Assembly: GCF_001672775.1 (NCBI RefSeq)
Contig: NZ_LZKJ01000034.1
Location: forward strand, 1-56,306
From: Mycobacterium kyorinense
Lineage (GTDB): Bacteria; Actinomycetota; Actinomycetes; Mycobacteriales; Mycobacteriaceae
Reading direction: 5' to 3'
DNA: 56,306 bases
This document shows positions 11,251 to 20,063 of the stretch, in pieces. Both the position numbers and the translations under genes were made by a program. The notes beneath the pieces are model-generated. The model worked only from the letters and a program-made list of their open reading frames with translations. It had not been told where the DNA came from and did not search any database. Every line of letters starts with the position of its first letter. The stretch's first letter is position 1.

Positions 11251-11816
11251 TGAATACCGCGCCGATTGACCCGCGCGCCTTCCGGCAGGCGCTGGGCCAG
11301 TTCTGCACGGGCATCACGATCATCACCACCGTGCATGACGACGTCCCGGTCGGGTTCGCCTGCCAGTCGTTCGCGGCGTTGTCGTTGGAGCCGCCGTTGG
11401 TGCTGTTCTGTCCGACCAAGGTGTCGCGCTCCTGGCAGGCCATCGAGGCCAGCGGAAAGTTCTGTGTCAACGTCTTGACCGAATCCCAGAAGGACGTCTG
11501 CTCGCGATTCGGGTCCAAGGAGCCGGACAAGTTCGCCGGAATCGACTGGACCCCATCAGAACTGGGTTCGCCCGTCATCGACGGCTCACTGGCGTACATC
11601 GATTGCACGGTCGCGTCGGTACATGACGGCGGCGACCATTTCGTGGTGTTCGGCGCGGTCCAGTCGCTCTCCGAAGTACCCAAGATCAAACCCCGGCCGC
11701 TGCTGTTCTACCGCGGCGACTACACCGGCATCGAACCGGACAAGACCACGCCGGCCCAATGGCGCGACGATCTCGAGGCGTTCCTGACGACCACCACCCA
11801 GGACACCTGGCTGTAA
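11250..11816 (+). CDS. hsaB: HsaB, flavin reductase for HsaA
   Basis: A 188-residue flavin reductase-like (split-barrel FMN-binding) protein. Typical segments are FCTGITIITTVHDDVPVGFACQ and RSWQAIEASGKFCVN. It supplies reduced FMN/FAD to HsaA using NADH. It starts at ATG 11250, overlapping the hsaC stop by one base. In M. tuberculosis the next gene is nat (arylamine N-acetyltransferase); here hsaB ends the operon and the following gene is convergent with only 15 bp between. Confidence 0.95.
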
Positions 11817-11831
11817 CTGCTGGCGAGCAGA

Positions 11832-13082
11832 CTACCGCCCGTGCCAGCGAGCCTGGTGGTCGGCGTGGGTCGGCAGGTAGGCGCCCGGCAGGAAGTACTC
11901 GTCGTAGAAATCGGTGTCGAGATGTTGGGCCTGCAGATACATCAGCACGTGCACGGTTGGCACGGTGCCCGGCAGCTTGCCAAAGGTGTCGTAGATGTAG
12001 GACGCCTCAACGGTGACGATTTCTTGGATGCCGTCGGGCGGTAACGCCGACGCGCGCACCTTCACCGAATCCGACCACGGCCCTGGCGTATCGGCGTCGA
12101 AAGGGCCGCCCGGGCCGAACTTGCGCGCGACCAGCTTCTCGACGCCCGCCGCTACCGAGGGGACATGCGGCGGGCTGAGGGTCTCGAAGTAGCCAGGTAG
12201 CCCGGTGACGTTGGGGAACGGCCATCGCTGGTCGTCGTCGGCGGCAAAGCCCAGCCCGTCGAGCACCGACAACCGATTCAGCCCGTCGTAGATCCAGCCA
12301 CCGAGCCCCATCGCCTGCAGCGCCAACATCCCGTTGTTGGCGGCGATGGCGAGTTCCGCGCTGGCCTCGGTGAGCGTGTATTGCTCGACGAAGGACAGCG
12401 GGATCGGGTCGTCGGCATGCGCGAGCGACGAAAACTGGTGGATCCCAGGGATCTTGCCGCCGGTGATGTCGTCGACGATCGGGTAGCCGTTGGCGGCGAA
12501 GAACCACAGGTTTTCCATCAAGTGTTCGGCGAGGTCGGCCACCGGGAATGCCAGCAGACTGCCCGGATGGTTGCCGATCCAGATGTTGTGGCCTTCCATG
12601 TGCGGTTCCGCGCGCGGCAGGTCGAGGCGAGTGGCAGAAATCCGAACGTACGACGACGCGGTGTGACCGATCCACTCCTCGATGCTGTGGAACTCGCGTG
12701 GCGGCTCGTCGCGGGTCGGCAACAGATAGCTGCCGGTGTCGTCGGTGAAGAGCAGTTGACTGGTGTGGAAGCCTGCGGCCGACGGGAACGTGCGACCGGT
12801 CGCGCTGCCCGAGTAATTCGGTAGCGACGGCGCGTAGCCGGGATGGTGAGTGATGCCGCTGTGCCAGCCGGTGGCACCGGCTGTCATCGAAACCACCAGT
12901 GCCCGTTCGACTTCCGATAGTGGCTGCACCGGCCGGCTACTGGTGAAAGCCAGCGCGCCGGCGGGGATGCGGCCACCGACCGGGAATCGTCGTGACCGCC
13001 GTCCGGTGATCGCAGCGAACAGCGGGAACTGCGACGCTTCGGCCAGCGCCGCCCGCTCGTGCTCGGAGATGACGAGGCTCAC
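11832..13082 (-). CDS. Uncharacterised 416-residue protein, last gene of the fadD3-aspB operon
   Basis: I do not recognise a characterised family with certainty. The protein has no signal peptide or membrane segment. Notable segments are AFTSSRPVQPLSEVERALV, GHNIWIGNHPGSLLAFPV, MGLGGWIYDGLNRL and the C-terminal EYFLPGAYLPTHADHQ. The layout (an early Arg-Pro motif, a central helical GLGGW stretch) is loosely reminiscent of nitroreductase-like folds, but that is a weak inference. The start is GTG 13082, whose GTGA overlaps the aspB stop (13079-13081), so translation is coupled to aspB. This ties it to the KstR2-controlled C/D-ring operon. It occupies the place where M. tuberculosis has nat on the other strand. 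The longer upstream reading overlaps aspB and is rejected. Confidence 0.75.
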   Translation of the reverse strand: MSLVISEHERAALAEASQFPLFAAITGRRSRRFPVGGRIPAGALAFTSSRPVQPLSEVERALVVSMTAGATGWHSGITHHPGYAPSLPNYSGSATGRTFPSAAGFHTSQLLFTDDTGSYLLPTRDEPPREFHSIEEWIGHTASSYVRISATRLDLPRAEPHMEGHNIWIGNHPGSLLAFPVADLAEHLMENLWFFAANGYPIVDDITGGKIPGIHQFSSLAHADDPIPLSFVEQYTLTEASAELAIAANNGMLALQAMGLGGWIYDGLNRLSVLDGLGFAADDDQRWPFPNVTGLPGYFETLSPPHVPSVAAGVEKLVARKFGPGGPFDADTPGPWSDSVKVRASALPPDGIQEIVTVEASYIYDTFGKLPGTVPTVHVLMYLQAQHLDTDFYDEYFLPGAYLPTHADHQARWHGR

Positions 13083-14242
13083 CGTCGCAGCCACGGCTCG
13101 ATGCGGCTCAGCGCCTCTTTGATATCCGACGCGGGCCCGGCGAACGACAGCCGGACGAATGAGCCACCCGCCGCGGTGTCGAAATCGATACCCGGTGCGA
13201 TCGCTACGCCGGTGTCCGCCAAGAGTTTCGAGCATAACTTCATCGAGTCGGTGGTGAAGTCCGAGACGTCGGCATACACGTAGAACGCGCCGTCGGTGGG
13301 CGCCAACCGGTCGATCCCGATGTCGCGCAGCCCGTCGAGTAATCGCCTGCGGTTGAGCGCGTACTGATGCAGATGGCCGTCGGCTTCGGCGGCGGATTCC
13401 GGGGTGAACGCGGCGACGGCGGCGTACTGCGAGAGCACCGGCGGGCAGATGGTGAAATTGCCGGTCAGGCGGTCCACCGCGCGGCGCAGCTCGGTCGGGA
13501 CCAGCAGCCAGCCCAGCCGCCAACCCGTCATCGCGAAATACTTGGAAAAGCTGTTGGCCACCACTGCATTCCGTGATGTCTGCCAAGCACAGCTGGTCTG
13601 CGGTGCGCCCTCGTAGACCAACCCGTGGTAGACCTCATCGCTGATCAGCCGCACCCCGGAGGCGTCGCACCAGGACGCGATCGCCGCCAACTCGTCCGGC
13701 GGGATGACTGTCCCGGTGGGATTGGCCGGGCTTGCCACGATCACGCCGGCCAGCGGCGGGGCGATTTCGGCGAGCATCTGTGCGGTGGGCTGGAATCGGG
13801 TATCCGCTCCGCACGGTATTTCGACGACCTCGCATCCAAGTGCCGCGAGAATATTGCGGTAGCAGGGGTAGCCCGGGCTGCTGACCGCCACTCGATCGCC
13901 GGCGTCGAAGCAGGCCAGAAAAGTGAGCAGGAACCCGCCCGACGACCCGGTCGTCACCACCACGTCATCGGGGTCGACGTCCAGTCCGTGCCGGCTCAGA
14001 TAGGCGGTCGCGATCGCCGCACGCAACTCCGGAATGCCGAGTGCCACCGTGTAGCCCAACTGGTTGCGGCGCAGCGCCTCGGCCGCGGCGGCGCGCACCG
14101 GCTCGGGGGCTCCGGCACTGGGCTGACCCGCGGACAGGTTGACCAAATCGCCATGGGTGCGTTGCCGCTCGGCGGCCGCCAGCCACACGTCCATCACGTA
14201 GAACGGCGGGACGCCGGCGCGCAGTGCGACGCGATCGGTCAT
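13079..14242 (-). CDS. aspB: AspB, class I/II PLP-dependent aminotransferase
   Basis: A 387-residue fold-type I aminotransferase. Signatures are ASPANPTGTVIPPDE, SDEVYHGLVYEG and the Schiff-base lysine in SFSKYFAMTGWRLGW. The family uses aspartate or similar amino donors; the substrate is not proven. It corresponds to Rv3565, which closes the fadD3 operon in M. tuberculosis. Here it lies 9 bp after fadE33 and overlaps the unknown downstream gene by four bases. Its role in steroid degradation is unknown. Confidence 0.9.
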   Translation of the reverse strand: MTDRVALRAGVPPFYVMDVWLAAAERQRTHGDLVNLSAGQPSAGAPEPVRAAAAEALRRNQLGYTVALGIPELRAAIATAYLSRHGLDVDPDDVVVTTGSSGGFLLTFLACFDAGDRVAVSSPGYPCYRNILAALGCEVVEIPCGADTRFQPTAQMLAEIAPPLAGVIVASPANPTGTVIPPDELAAIASWCDASGVRLISDEVYHGLVYEGAPQTSCAWQTSRNAVVANSFSKYFAMTGWRLGWLLVPTELRRAVDRLTGNFTICPPVLSQYAAVAAFTPESAAEADGHLHQYALNRRRLLDGLRDIGIDRLAPTDGAFYVYADVSDFTTDSMKLCSKLLADTGVAIAPGIDFDTAAGGSFVRLSFAGPASDIKEALSRIEPWLRR

Positions 14243-14251
14243 GCGCCCAGG

Positions 14252-15193
14252 TTAGAGCACCTGCGACTCGAGCCGTCGCAAGTGCTCGCGGGGCGGACCG
14301 AGCAACTGCGAACTACCATGTGCGCGTTTGAAGTACAGCTGCATGTCGTGTTCCCACGTGATCGCGATACCACCATGCAGCTGAATGCCTTCGGCGGCCA
14401 CCGCGGTGAACGCCTCGCTTGCCGCGACGCGGGCCAGCGCCGCCGTCGTCGCTGACGGCTCGGCCACAGCGTCGTCGACGACCGCGCGCGCGGATTGCAC
14501 GGCGACGTACAAGTCGGCCATCCGGTGCTTGAGCGCCTGGAAGCTGCCGATCGGCCGGCCGAACTGCACACGCTCCTTCGTGTAGTCGACGGTCAGATCC
14601 AGGCAGCGCGCCGCCGCGCCGATCTGCTCGACCGCCAACAGGATTGCCGCGGTGTCGGCGATGCCGGGGTCGGCGCCCAGCGGTGTGCTGCTCTGCGGTT
14701 CGATGCGGGAAAGCCGGCGGGTGGGGTCCATCGCGGCGACGGGCTCGACGCTGAACTCGGTCCACCGGGTGAGCTTGCCGTCAGCGGCGCTGACCACAAT
14801 GTCGGCGATATCGCCGTTGACCACGTAATCGGGGTCGAACACCACCGCCCCGATTGCCGCCCCCTCGGCCAGCTGCTCCAAGGTTTCGGTGTCCGGCTCG
14901 TCGGCAGCGAGCAGCGCCACTTCCGCGAGTGTGGTTCCCAGCAGCGGAGTGGGCACCAGGCGCTTGCCGAGCTCCTCGAGGACGACGGCAGCGTCAGCCA
15001 AACTGCCGCCGGCACCGCCGTATTCCTCGGGCACCAGCAGCGCCGCCGCGCCGACTTGCTCGCACAGCAGCCGCCACAGCGATTCGTCGTAGCCGCGCTC
15101 CGATTCCATCGCCGCACGCACCGCCTCGGGGGAGGCGTGCTTGTTTACCAGCGCGGCGACGGTCTCGCGCAGCAGTTCCCGTTCGTCGGTCAT
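14252..15193 (-). CDS. fadE33: FadE33, small acyl-CoA dehydrogenase subunit
   Basis: A 313-residue acyl-CoA dehydrogenase-like protein of the short type. It has CEQVGAAALLVPEEYGGAGGS, KERVQFGRPIGSFQALKHR and ITWEHDMQLYFKRAHGSSQ. No glutamate is seen at the isovaleryl-CoA-dehydrogenase position, as in the non-catalytic subunits of alpha2-beta2 FadE enzymes, so it probably pairs with FadE31. The complex is thought to act late in ring C/D degradation. It is separated by 2 bp from fadE32 and 9 bp from aspB. Confidence 0.88.
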   Translation of the reverse strand: MTDERELLRETVAALVNKHASPEAVRAAMESERGYDESLWRLLCEQVGAAALLVPEEYGGAGGSLADAAVVLEELGKRLVPTPLLGTTLAEVALLAADEPDTETLEQLAEGAAIGAVVFDPDYVVNGDIADIVVSAADGKLTRWTEFSVEPVAAMDPTRRLSRIEPQSSTPLGADPGIADTAAILLAVEQIGAAARCLDLTVDYTKERVQFGRPIGSFQALKHRMADLYVAVQSARAVVDDAVAEPSATTAALARVAASEAFTAVAAEGIQLHGGIAITWEHDMQLYFKRAHGSSQLLGPPREHLRRLESQVL

Positions 15194-15195
15194 TG

Positions 15196-16146
15196 TCAGA
15201 GCGCCTCCAATACCCGTCGGCGATGCGCAGCGGGGTCACCCCACGCGGGCCGCAGCGCCTGAACCCGCAGTAGCCACAGCGACAGATCGTGTTCAGCGGT
15301 GAAGCCGATGGCGCCGTGGGTCTGCAGAGCAGCGCGGGCGGCCAGCAGCGCCGCTTCGGATGACGCGGCCTTGGCGGCGCTCACATCGCGAGCGGTGTCG
15401 GGGGAGTCGGTGGCCAGCGACAGCGCGGCCCCGTAGACCAGCGGCCGGGCCAGCTCGACGGCGATATGCGCGTCGGCCAACTTGTGCTTGATCGCCTGAT
15501 ACGAGCCGATCACCCGGCCGAACTGGGCGCGCTGCTTGGCGTAGTCGACCGCCGCCTCCAGAAGGGCCTGCCCGGCTCCGACCAGTTGGGCAGCGGTGGC
15601 CAGCGCGCCGAATTCGTAGGCACGCGCGATGTCGGCATCCCATGCGTCACCGGTGGCGGTGACGTCGAACAGGCGACGGCTGGGATCGATGCACTCGTGG
15701 CACTGCCCGGCTTCGGCTGCGCTCACCCGACTGTCTGCCAGCAGCACCAGCCCGGCGGCATCGGCATCCACGGCCCGCGGCGCCTGCGGTGGCATGGCGA
15801 CTGTGACGATCAGCTCCCCGGCCGCCAATGCTGCGCAGCGCTCGTCGTCGCCCAGCAGAAGCGGCGCTACCGCAACGGATTCGGTGACCGGTCCGGGTAC
15901 GCACCAGCGCCCGAGCCGCTCCAGCGCGACGACCACGTCGACCGGATGCGCGTCGAGGCCGTCGAACCGTTCGGGCACCAGCAACGCGGTGATACCCAGG
16001 TCGGCCAACTGCGTCCACACCTTGCGGCCCGGCGTGGTGTCACCGGCGGCCCATGCGCGCACCGCGCCCGGCACGTCGGCCGCGGCGAGCGCGGCGTCGA
16101 TGCTGGCTGCGAAGTCGCGCTGCTGCGCGTCGAGGTCAAATCTCAT
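15196..16146 (-). CDS. fadE32: FadE32, small acyl-CoA dehydrogenase subunit
   Basis: A 316-residue short acyl-CoA dehydrogenase-like subunit (LVPERFDGLDAHPVDVVVALE, KQRAQFGRVIGSYQAIKHK, GFTAEHDLSLWLLRVQALR). As in FadE33, the catalytic glutamate appears absent, which suggests a partner of the catalytic FadE31. The start is ATG 16146, overlapping the fadE31 stop as ATGA. Longer in-frame readings enter fadE31 and are rejected. It corresponds to Rv3563. Confidence 0.88.
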   Translation of the reverse strand: MRFDLDAQQRDFAASIDAALAAADVPGAVRAWAAGDTTPGRKVWTQLADLGITALLVPERFDGLDAHPVDVVVALERLGRWCVPGPVTESVAVAPLLLGDDERCAALAAGELIVTVAMPPQAPRAVDADAAGLVLLADSRVSAAEAGQCHECIDPSRRLFDVTATGDAWDADIARAYEFGALATAAQLVGAGQALLEAAVDYAKQRAQFGRVIGSYQAIKHKLADAHIAVELARPLVYGAALSLATDSPDTARDVSAAKAASSEAALLAARAALQTHGAIGFTAEHDLSLWLLRVQALRPAWGDPAAHRRRVLEAL

Positions 16147-17276
16147 TTGGCTTTCTCCCGGGGCAGGCCCAGCAGCCGCTCGGCGATAATGTTGCGCTGA
16201 ATCTCGTTGGTGCCGGCGTAGATCGGGCCGCCCAAAGCGAACAACAGCCCGTCGGTCCAAGGGTCGGCGAGCTCGCCGTCGGCGCCGCGGATGTCCAGTG
16301 CGGTCTGGTGGATTGCGACATCCAAATCAGACCAGAACACCTTGGTCACCGATGACTCGGCACCGAGTTCGCCGCCGTCGGTCAATCGGGTCACGGTGCC
16401 GAAGGTGTGCAGTCGATACGCTTGTGCCTTGATCCACGCATCGGCAACCTGGTCGCCGAAAGCGTTCTCGCCCTGGTTCTTCCACAGTTGCACCAGCCGC
16501 TCGGCGGCGGCCAGGAAGCGCGCCGGGCTGCGCAGCGACATGCCGCGTTCGTTGCTCGACGTGCTCATCGCGGCCCGCCAGCCGTCGTGCACGCCGCCGA
16601 TCACGTCGACGTCGGGCACGAAGACGTCGTCGAGGAAGATCTCGCCGAAGCCGGTGTCGCCGCCGAGTTGGGCGATCGGGCGCACGGTGATCCCGTCGGC
16701 TTTCAGGTCGAACATGAAGTAAGTCAGACCGCGGTGACGCTCGGCTTGCGGGTCAGAACGGAACAGGCCGAACCCTTTGTCGCCGAACGGGGCCCGTGAA
16801 CTCCAAATCTTCTGGCCGTTGAGCAGCCAGCCGCCGTCCGTTTTGGTTGCGGTTGATCGCAGCGACGCCAGGTCGCTGCCGGATTCGGGCTCCGACCAGG
16901 CTTGTGCCCAGATCTCCTCGCCGCTAGCCATCTTGGGCAGGATGCGGTCCAACTGCTCCTCGGTGCCGTGGGCGAACAGCGTGGGCGCGAGCATCGAGGT
17001 GCCGTTGGCGCTGGCGCGTCCGGGCGCGCCGGCCCGGAAGTACTCTTCTTCGAAGATCACCCACTGCAATAGCGTCGCGTCGCGCCCGCCGTAGCGCTGC
17101 GGCCAGCTGATCACCGATAGGCCGGCATCGAAAAGTACCTTGTCCCAACGTCGATGCTGCTCAAAGCCCTCGGCGGTGTCGTAGGACTTGGTGGGGAATG
17201 ACGCTGTGTTCGCGGCCAGGAACTCGCGTACCTCACGCTGGAACTCCAGCGTCTCATCGTCGAAATCAAGGTCCAT
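16143..17276 (-). CDS. fadE31: FadE31, catalytic acyl-CoA dehydrogenase subunit
   Basis: A 377-residue acyl-CoA dehydrogenase with the full FAD/substrate motif AWSEPESGSDLASLR and the C-terminal GPIYAGTNEIQRNIIAERLL. The usual YEGT glutamate is Ala here, but Glu243 in SSNERGMSL sits at the isovaleryl-CoA-dehydrogenase-type position and is the likely base. It is probably the catalytic half of an enzyme with FadE32 and/or FadE33. Its ATG directly follows the fadD3 TAG. It overlaps fadE32 by four bases. Confidence 0.9.
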   Translation of the reverse strand: MDLDFDDETLEFQREVREFLAANTASFPTKSYDTAEGFEQHRRWDKVLFDAGLSVISWPQRYGGRDATLLQWVIFEEEYFRAGAPGRASANGTSMLAPTLFAHGTEEQLDRILPKMASGEEIWAQAWSEPESGSDLASLRSTATKTDGGWLLNGQKIWSSRAPFGDKGFGLFRSDPQAERHRGLTYFMFDLKADGITVRPIAQLGGDTGFGEIFLDDVFVPDVDVIGGVHDGWRAAMSTSSNERGMSLRSPARFLAAAERLVQLWKNQGENAFGDQVADAWIKAQAYRLHTFGTVTRLTDGGELGAESSVTKVFWSDLDVAIHQTALDIRGADGELADPWTDGLLFALGGPIYAGTNEIQRNIIAERLLGLPREKAK

Positions 17277-18806
17277 CTACGACATCTCTCGCAATAGCGG
17301 TTTGACCACCTTGCCGCCCGGATTGCGCGGCAGTGTGTCGACAAACCTCACCGAACGGGGGATTTTGAAATTCGCCAGATGTTCACGGCTGTGGGCGATC
17401 ACCGCCTGCTCGTCGAGACCGCATCCTGGCCGCGTCACCAGGAACGCGCGGCCCACCTCGCCGAGCCGCTCGTCGGGGACGCCGATCACCGCCGCGTCGA
17501 GCACGCCGTCGAGCCGGGCCAGCACCTGCTCCACCTCCGCGGGATACACGTTAAACCCGCCGCAGATATACATGTCCTTGAGCCGGTCGGTGATCTGCAA
17601 ATTGCCTGCGGCGTCCAGCCTTCCGATGTCACCGGTGTGCAGCCAGCCTTCGGTGTCCACGGTCGCCGCAGTGGCCGTCGGGTCGTCGAGGTAGCCGAGC
17701 ATCACATTAGGCCCGCGCAGCAACACCTCACCTTGCTCGCCGATGCGCAGCTCGAAGTCGGCGATCGGGCGCCCGCAGGTCGTGGCCACGGTCGCGGCGT
17801 CGTCGTCAGAACGGCACATGGTGCCGAACCCGTTGGATTCGGTCAGACCGTAGGCGGTCAGCACGATGTCGATGTCCAACTCGGTCTGCATCCGCTCGAT
17901 CAGCACCACCGGCACGGTCGCCGCGCCGGTGACCGCGAACCGCAACGAGCTCAGGTCATAGTTGCCGCGACGCGGATGGTCCAGCAGCGTCTGGTAGATG
18001 GTCGGCGGGCCCGGCAGCACGGTGATCCGGTGCTCGGCCACCGCCTGCATGGCCCGCTCGGGGTCGAAAGTCAGCTGCGGATACAGCGCGGCGCCGGTCT
18101 GCAGGCACGCCAAAATGCCGGCCTTGTAGCCGAAGTTGTGGAAGAACGGGTTGATGCACAGGTAGCGGTCGTCGGCGGTGATCTTGCCGCAGGCCGCCCA
18201 CGCCGCCGACCCGGCCAGCGATTGCCGATGGGCGCACAGCACGCCTTTGCTGCGGCCGGTGGTGCCGGACGTGAACAGCACGTCGGAAACGTCGTCGGGC
18301 CGCACCGCGGCGGCGCGGGCGTCGGCGGCGGCCAGCGCGGTGTGGTCCGAGCCGGCCGCGACGAACTCGTCCCACGTGCCGTCGTCCGCGTCTATCGGCA
18401 CCCGCACGATGTGCCGCAACGTCGGCAGCGCCTCGCGACGCAGATCGGCTACCTTGTCTGCCCCGAGGAACTCACCCATTGCCACCAGCAAGGGGGCCCC
18501 GGTACGAGCCAGGATGTCGGTGGCTTCGGCCGCGGTATAGCGGGTATTCAGCGGCACCACGGTGCCGCCGGCGTAGTGCGTGGCCAGGCAGGCAACCACC
18601 CAGTGCCAGGTGTTCGGCGACCAGATCGCCACCCGATCCCCGGCGTTGAGGCCGAGGTTGACCATCGCCGCCGCGGCTTGGCGCACCTCGTCCCGCAGCT
18701 CACCGAAGGTCAAACTGCGATCGGGACTGGCGACTGCCTCACCGTCCGGTAGGTCGCGAGCGATGCGATCCAACACCGCAGGAATGGTCTGCGGGTCCCA
18801 CGACAT
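17277..18806 (-). CDS. fadD3: FadD3, HIP-CoA synthetase
   Basis: A 509-residue acyl-CoA synthetase of the ANL superfamily. Motifs are the ATP loop LFTSGTTGRSKGVLCAH, YGLTESNG, GWLHTGDIGRLDAAGNLQI and the C-terminal lysine motif PRNPGGKVVK. The enzyme activates HIP, the bicyclic acid left after ring A/B loss, and so commits rings C and D to degradation. ATG 18806 (MSWDPQT) is used because the family starts here and the KstR2 box lies just upstream. It is the first gene of the minus-strand KstR2 operon. Confidence 0.95.
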   Translation of the reverse strand: MSWDPQTIPAVLDRIARDLPDGEAVASPDRSLTFGELRDEVRQAAAAMVNLGLNAGDRVAIWSPNTWHWVVACLATHYAGGTVVPLNTRYTAAEATDILARTGAPLLVAMGEFLGADKVADLRREALPTLRHIVRVPIDADDGTWDEFVAAGSDHTALAAADARAAAVRPDDVSDVLFTSGTTGRSKGVLCAHRQSLAGSAAWAACGKITADDRYLCINPFFHNFGYKAGILACLQTGAALYPQLTFDPERAMQAVAEHRITVLPGPPTIYQTLLDHPRRGNYDLSSLRFAVTGAATVPVVLIERMQTELDIDIVLTAYGLTESNGFGTMCRSDDDAATVATTCGRPIADFELRIGEQGEVLLRGPNVMLGYLDDPTATAATVDTEGWLHTGDIGRLDAAGNLQITDRLKDMYICGGFNVYPAEVEQVLARLDGVLDAAVIGVPDERLGEVGRAFLVTRPGCGLDEQAVIAHSREHLANFKIPRSVRFVDTLPRNPGGKVVKPLLREMS

Positions 18807-18860
18807 CGATGCTCCTCTAACTTCGCCACACGCCGGCCAGAATGACCCAGGGGCTAACAA

Positions 18861-18874
18861 AGCAAGTGCTTGGT
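18861..18874. promoter_or_regulatory. KstR2 operator between fadD3 and fadE30
   Basis: AGCAAGTGCTTGGT fits the KstR2 palindrome form AnCAAGnnCTTGnT. It lies 54 bp upstream of the fadD3 start and 16 bp upstream of the fadE30 start, and would control both operons. Confidence 0.88.
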
Positions 18875-18890
18875 AGGTTAGCCTACAGGG

Positions 18891-20063
18891 GTGCAGGACG
18901 TCGAGGAGTTCCGGGCCGAGGTCCGCGACTGGCTGGCCGCGAACCTGACTGGCGAGTTCGCCGCCCTCAAGGGGCTGGGCGGGCCGGGTCGGGAGCATGA
19001 AGCCTTCGAGGAGCGACGTGCGTGGAATCGGCATCTGGCGGCGGCGGGGCTGACCTGCCTCGGATGGCCGGTCGAACACGGCGGACGCGGTCTGTCCGTC
19101 GCTCACCGGGTCGCGTTCTACGAGGAGTATGCGATTGCCAACGCGCCCGCCAAGGTCAACCACTTCGGTGAGGAACTGCTCGGGCCGACGTTGATCGAGT
19201 TCGGCACGCCCGAGCAGCAACAGCGGTTTTTGCCCAAGATCCTCGACGTCACCGAACTGTGGTGCCAGGGCTACTCCGAGCCCGGCGCTGGTAGCGACTT
19301 GGCCAACGTGTCCACGACCGCGGTGCTCGACGGCGACCAGTGGGTGGTCAACGGGCAGAAGGTGTGGACGTCGCTGGCGCACTGGGCGCAGTGGTGCTTC
19401 GTCATCGCGCGCACCGAAAAGGGTTCCAAGCGGCACGCCGGATTGTCTTATCTGCTGGTGCCTCTCGACCAGCCTGGGGTGCAGATCCGTCCGATCGTCC
19501 AGCTCACCGGTGACTCGGAATTCAACGAGGTCTTCTTCGACGACGCCCGCACCGGCGCCGATCTGGTGGTCGGCGCGCCCGGTGACGGCTGGCGGGTCGC
19601 GATGGGAACGCTGACATTCGAGCGAGGCGTTTCGACGCTGGGGCAACAGATCGTCTACGCGCGCGAACTCGACGGCGTCGTCGAGCTGGCCAAGCGCACC
19701 GGCGCCGCCGACGATCCGCTGATCCGGGAACGACTGACCCGGTCCTGGGCCGGCCTGCGGGCGATGCGCAGCTATGCGCTGGCCACCATGGACGTCGAGG
19801 GAGGCGGCCGGGTCGCCGGAAAAGATAACGTGTCGAAGCTGTTGTGGGCCAACTGGCATCGGGAGCTGGGTGAGATCGCGATGGACGTGCGGGGCAAGGC
19901 CGGCATGGTACTGGCCGGCAGGCCGGGCAGCAGCGACTTCGACGAATGGCAGCGCCTGTACTTGTTCACCCGCGCCGACACCATCTATGGCGGCTCCAAT
20001 GAGATCCAGCGCAACATCATCGCCGAGCGGGTGCTCGGCCTGCCCCGGGAGATCAAGGGATGA
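18891..20063 (+). CDS. fadE30: FadE30, acyl-CoA dehydrogenase of the HIP-CoA pathway
   Basis: A 390-residue acyl-CoA dehydrogenase that by family acts on 5-OH-HIP-CoA. It has GYSEPGAGSDLANVS, NGQKVWTSLAHWAQW, the probable base Glu244 in LTFERGVST and the C-terminal IYGGSNEIQRNIIAERVLGLP. It starts at GTG 18891, just 16 bp from the KstR2 box, so the transcript leader must be very short. It overlaps ipdF by four bases (ATGA). Confidence 0.93.
   Translation: MQDVEEFRAEVRDWLAANLTGEFAALKGLGGPGREHEAFEERRAWNRHLAAAGLTCLGWPVEHGGRGLSVAHRVAFYEEYAIANAPAKVNHFGEELLGPTLIEFGTPEQQQRFLPKILDVTELWCQGYSEPGAGSDLANVSTTAVLDGDQWVVNGQKVWTSLAHWAQWCFVIARTEKGSKRHAGLSYLLVPLDQPGVQIRPIVQLTGDSEFNEVFFDDARTGADLVVGAPGDGWRVAMGTLTFERGVSTLGQQIVYARELDGVVELAKRTGAADDPLIRERLTRSWAGLRAMRSYALATMDVEGGGRVAGKDNVSKLLWANWHRELGEIAMDVRGKAGMVLAGRPGSSDFDEWQRLYLFTRADTIYGGSNEIQRNIIAERVLGLPREIKG

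Noticed and set aside
13083..13586. In-frame extension of the unknown 416-residue gene
   Set aside because: It lies wholly within aspB in another frame. The GTGA overlap start at 13082 is more natural.
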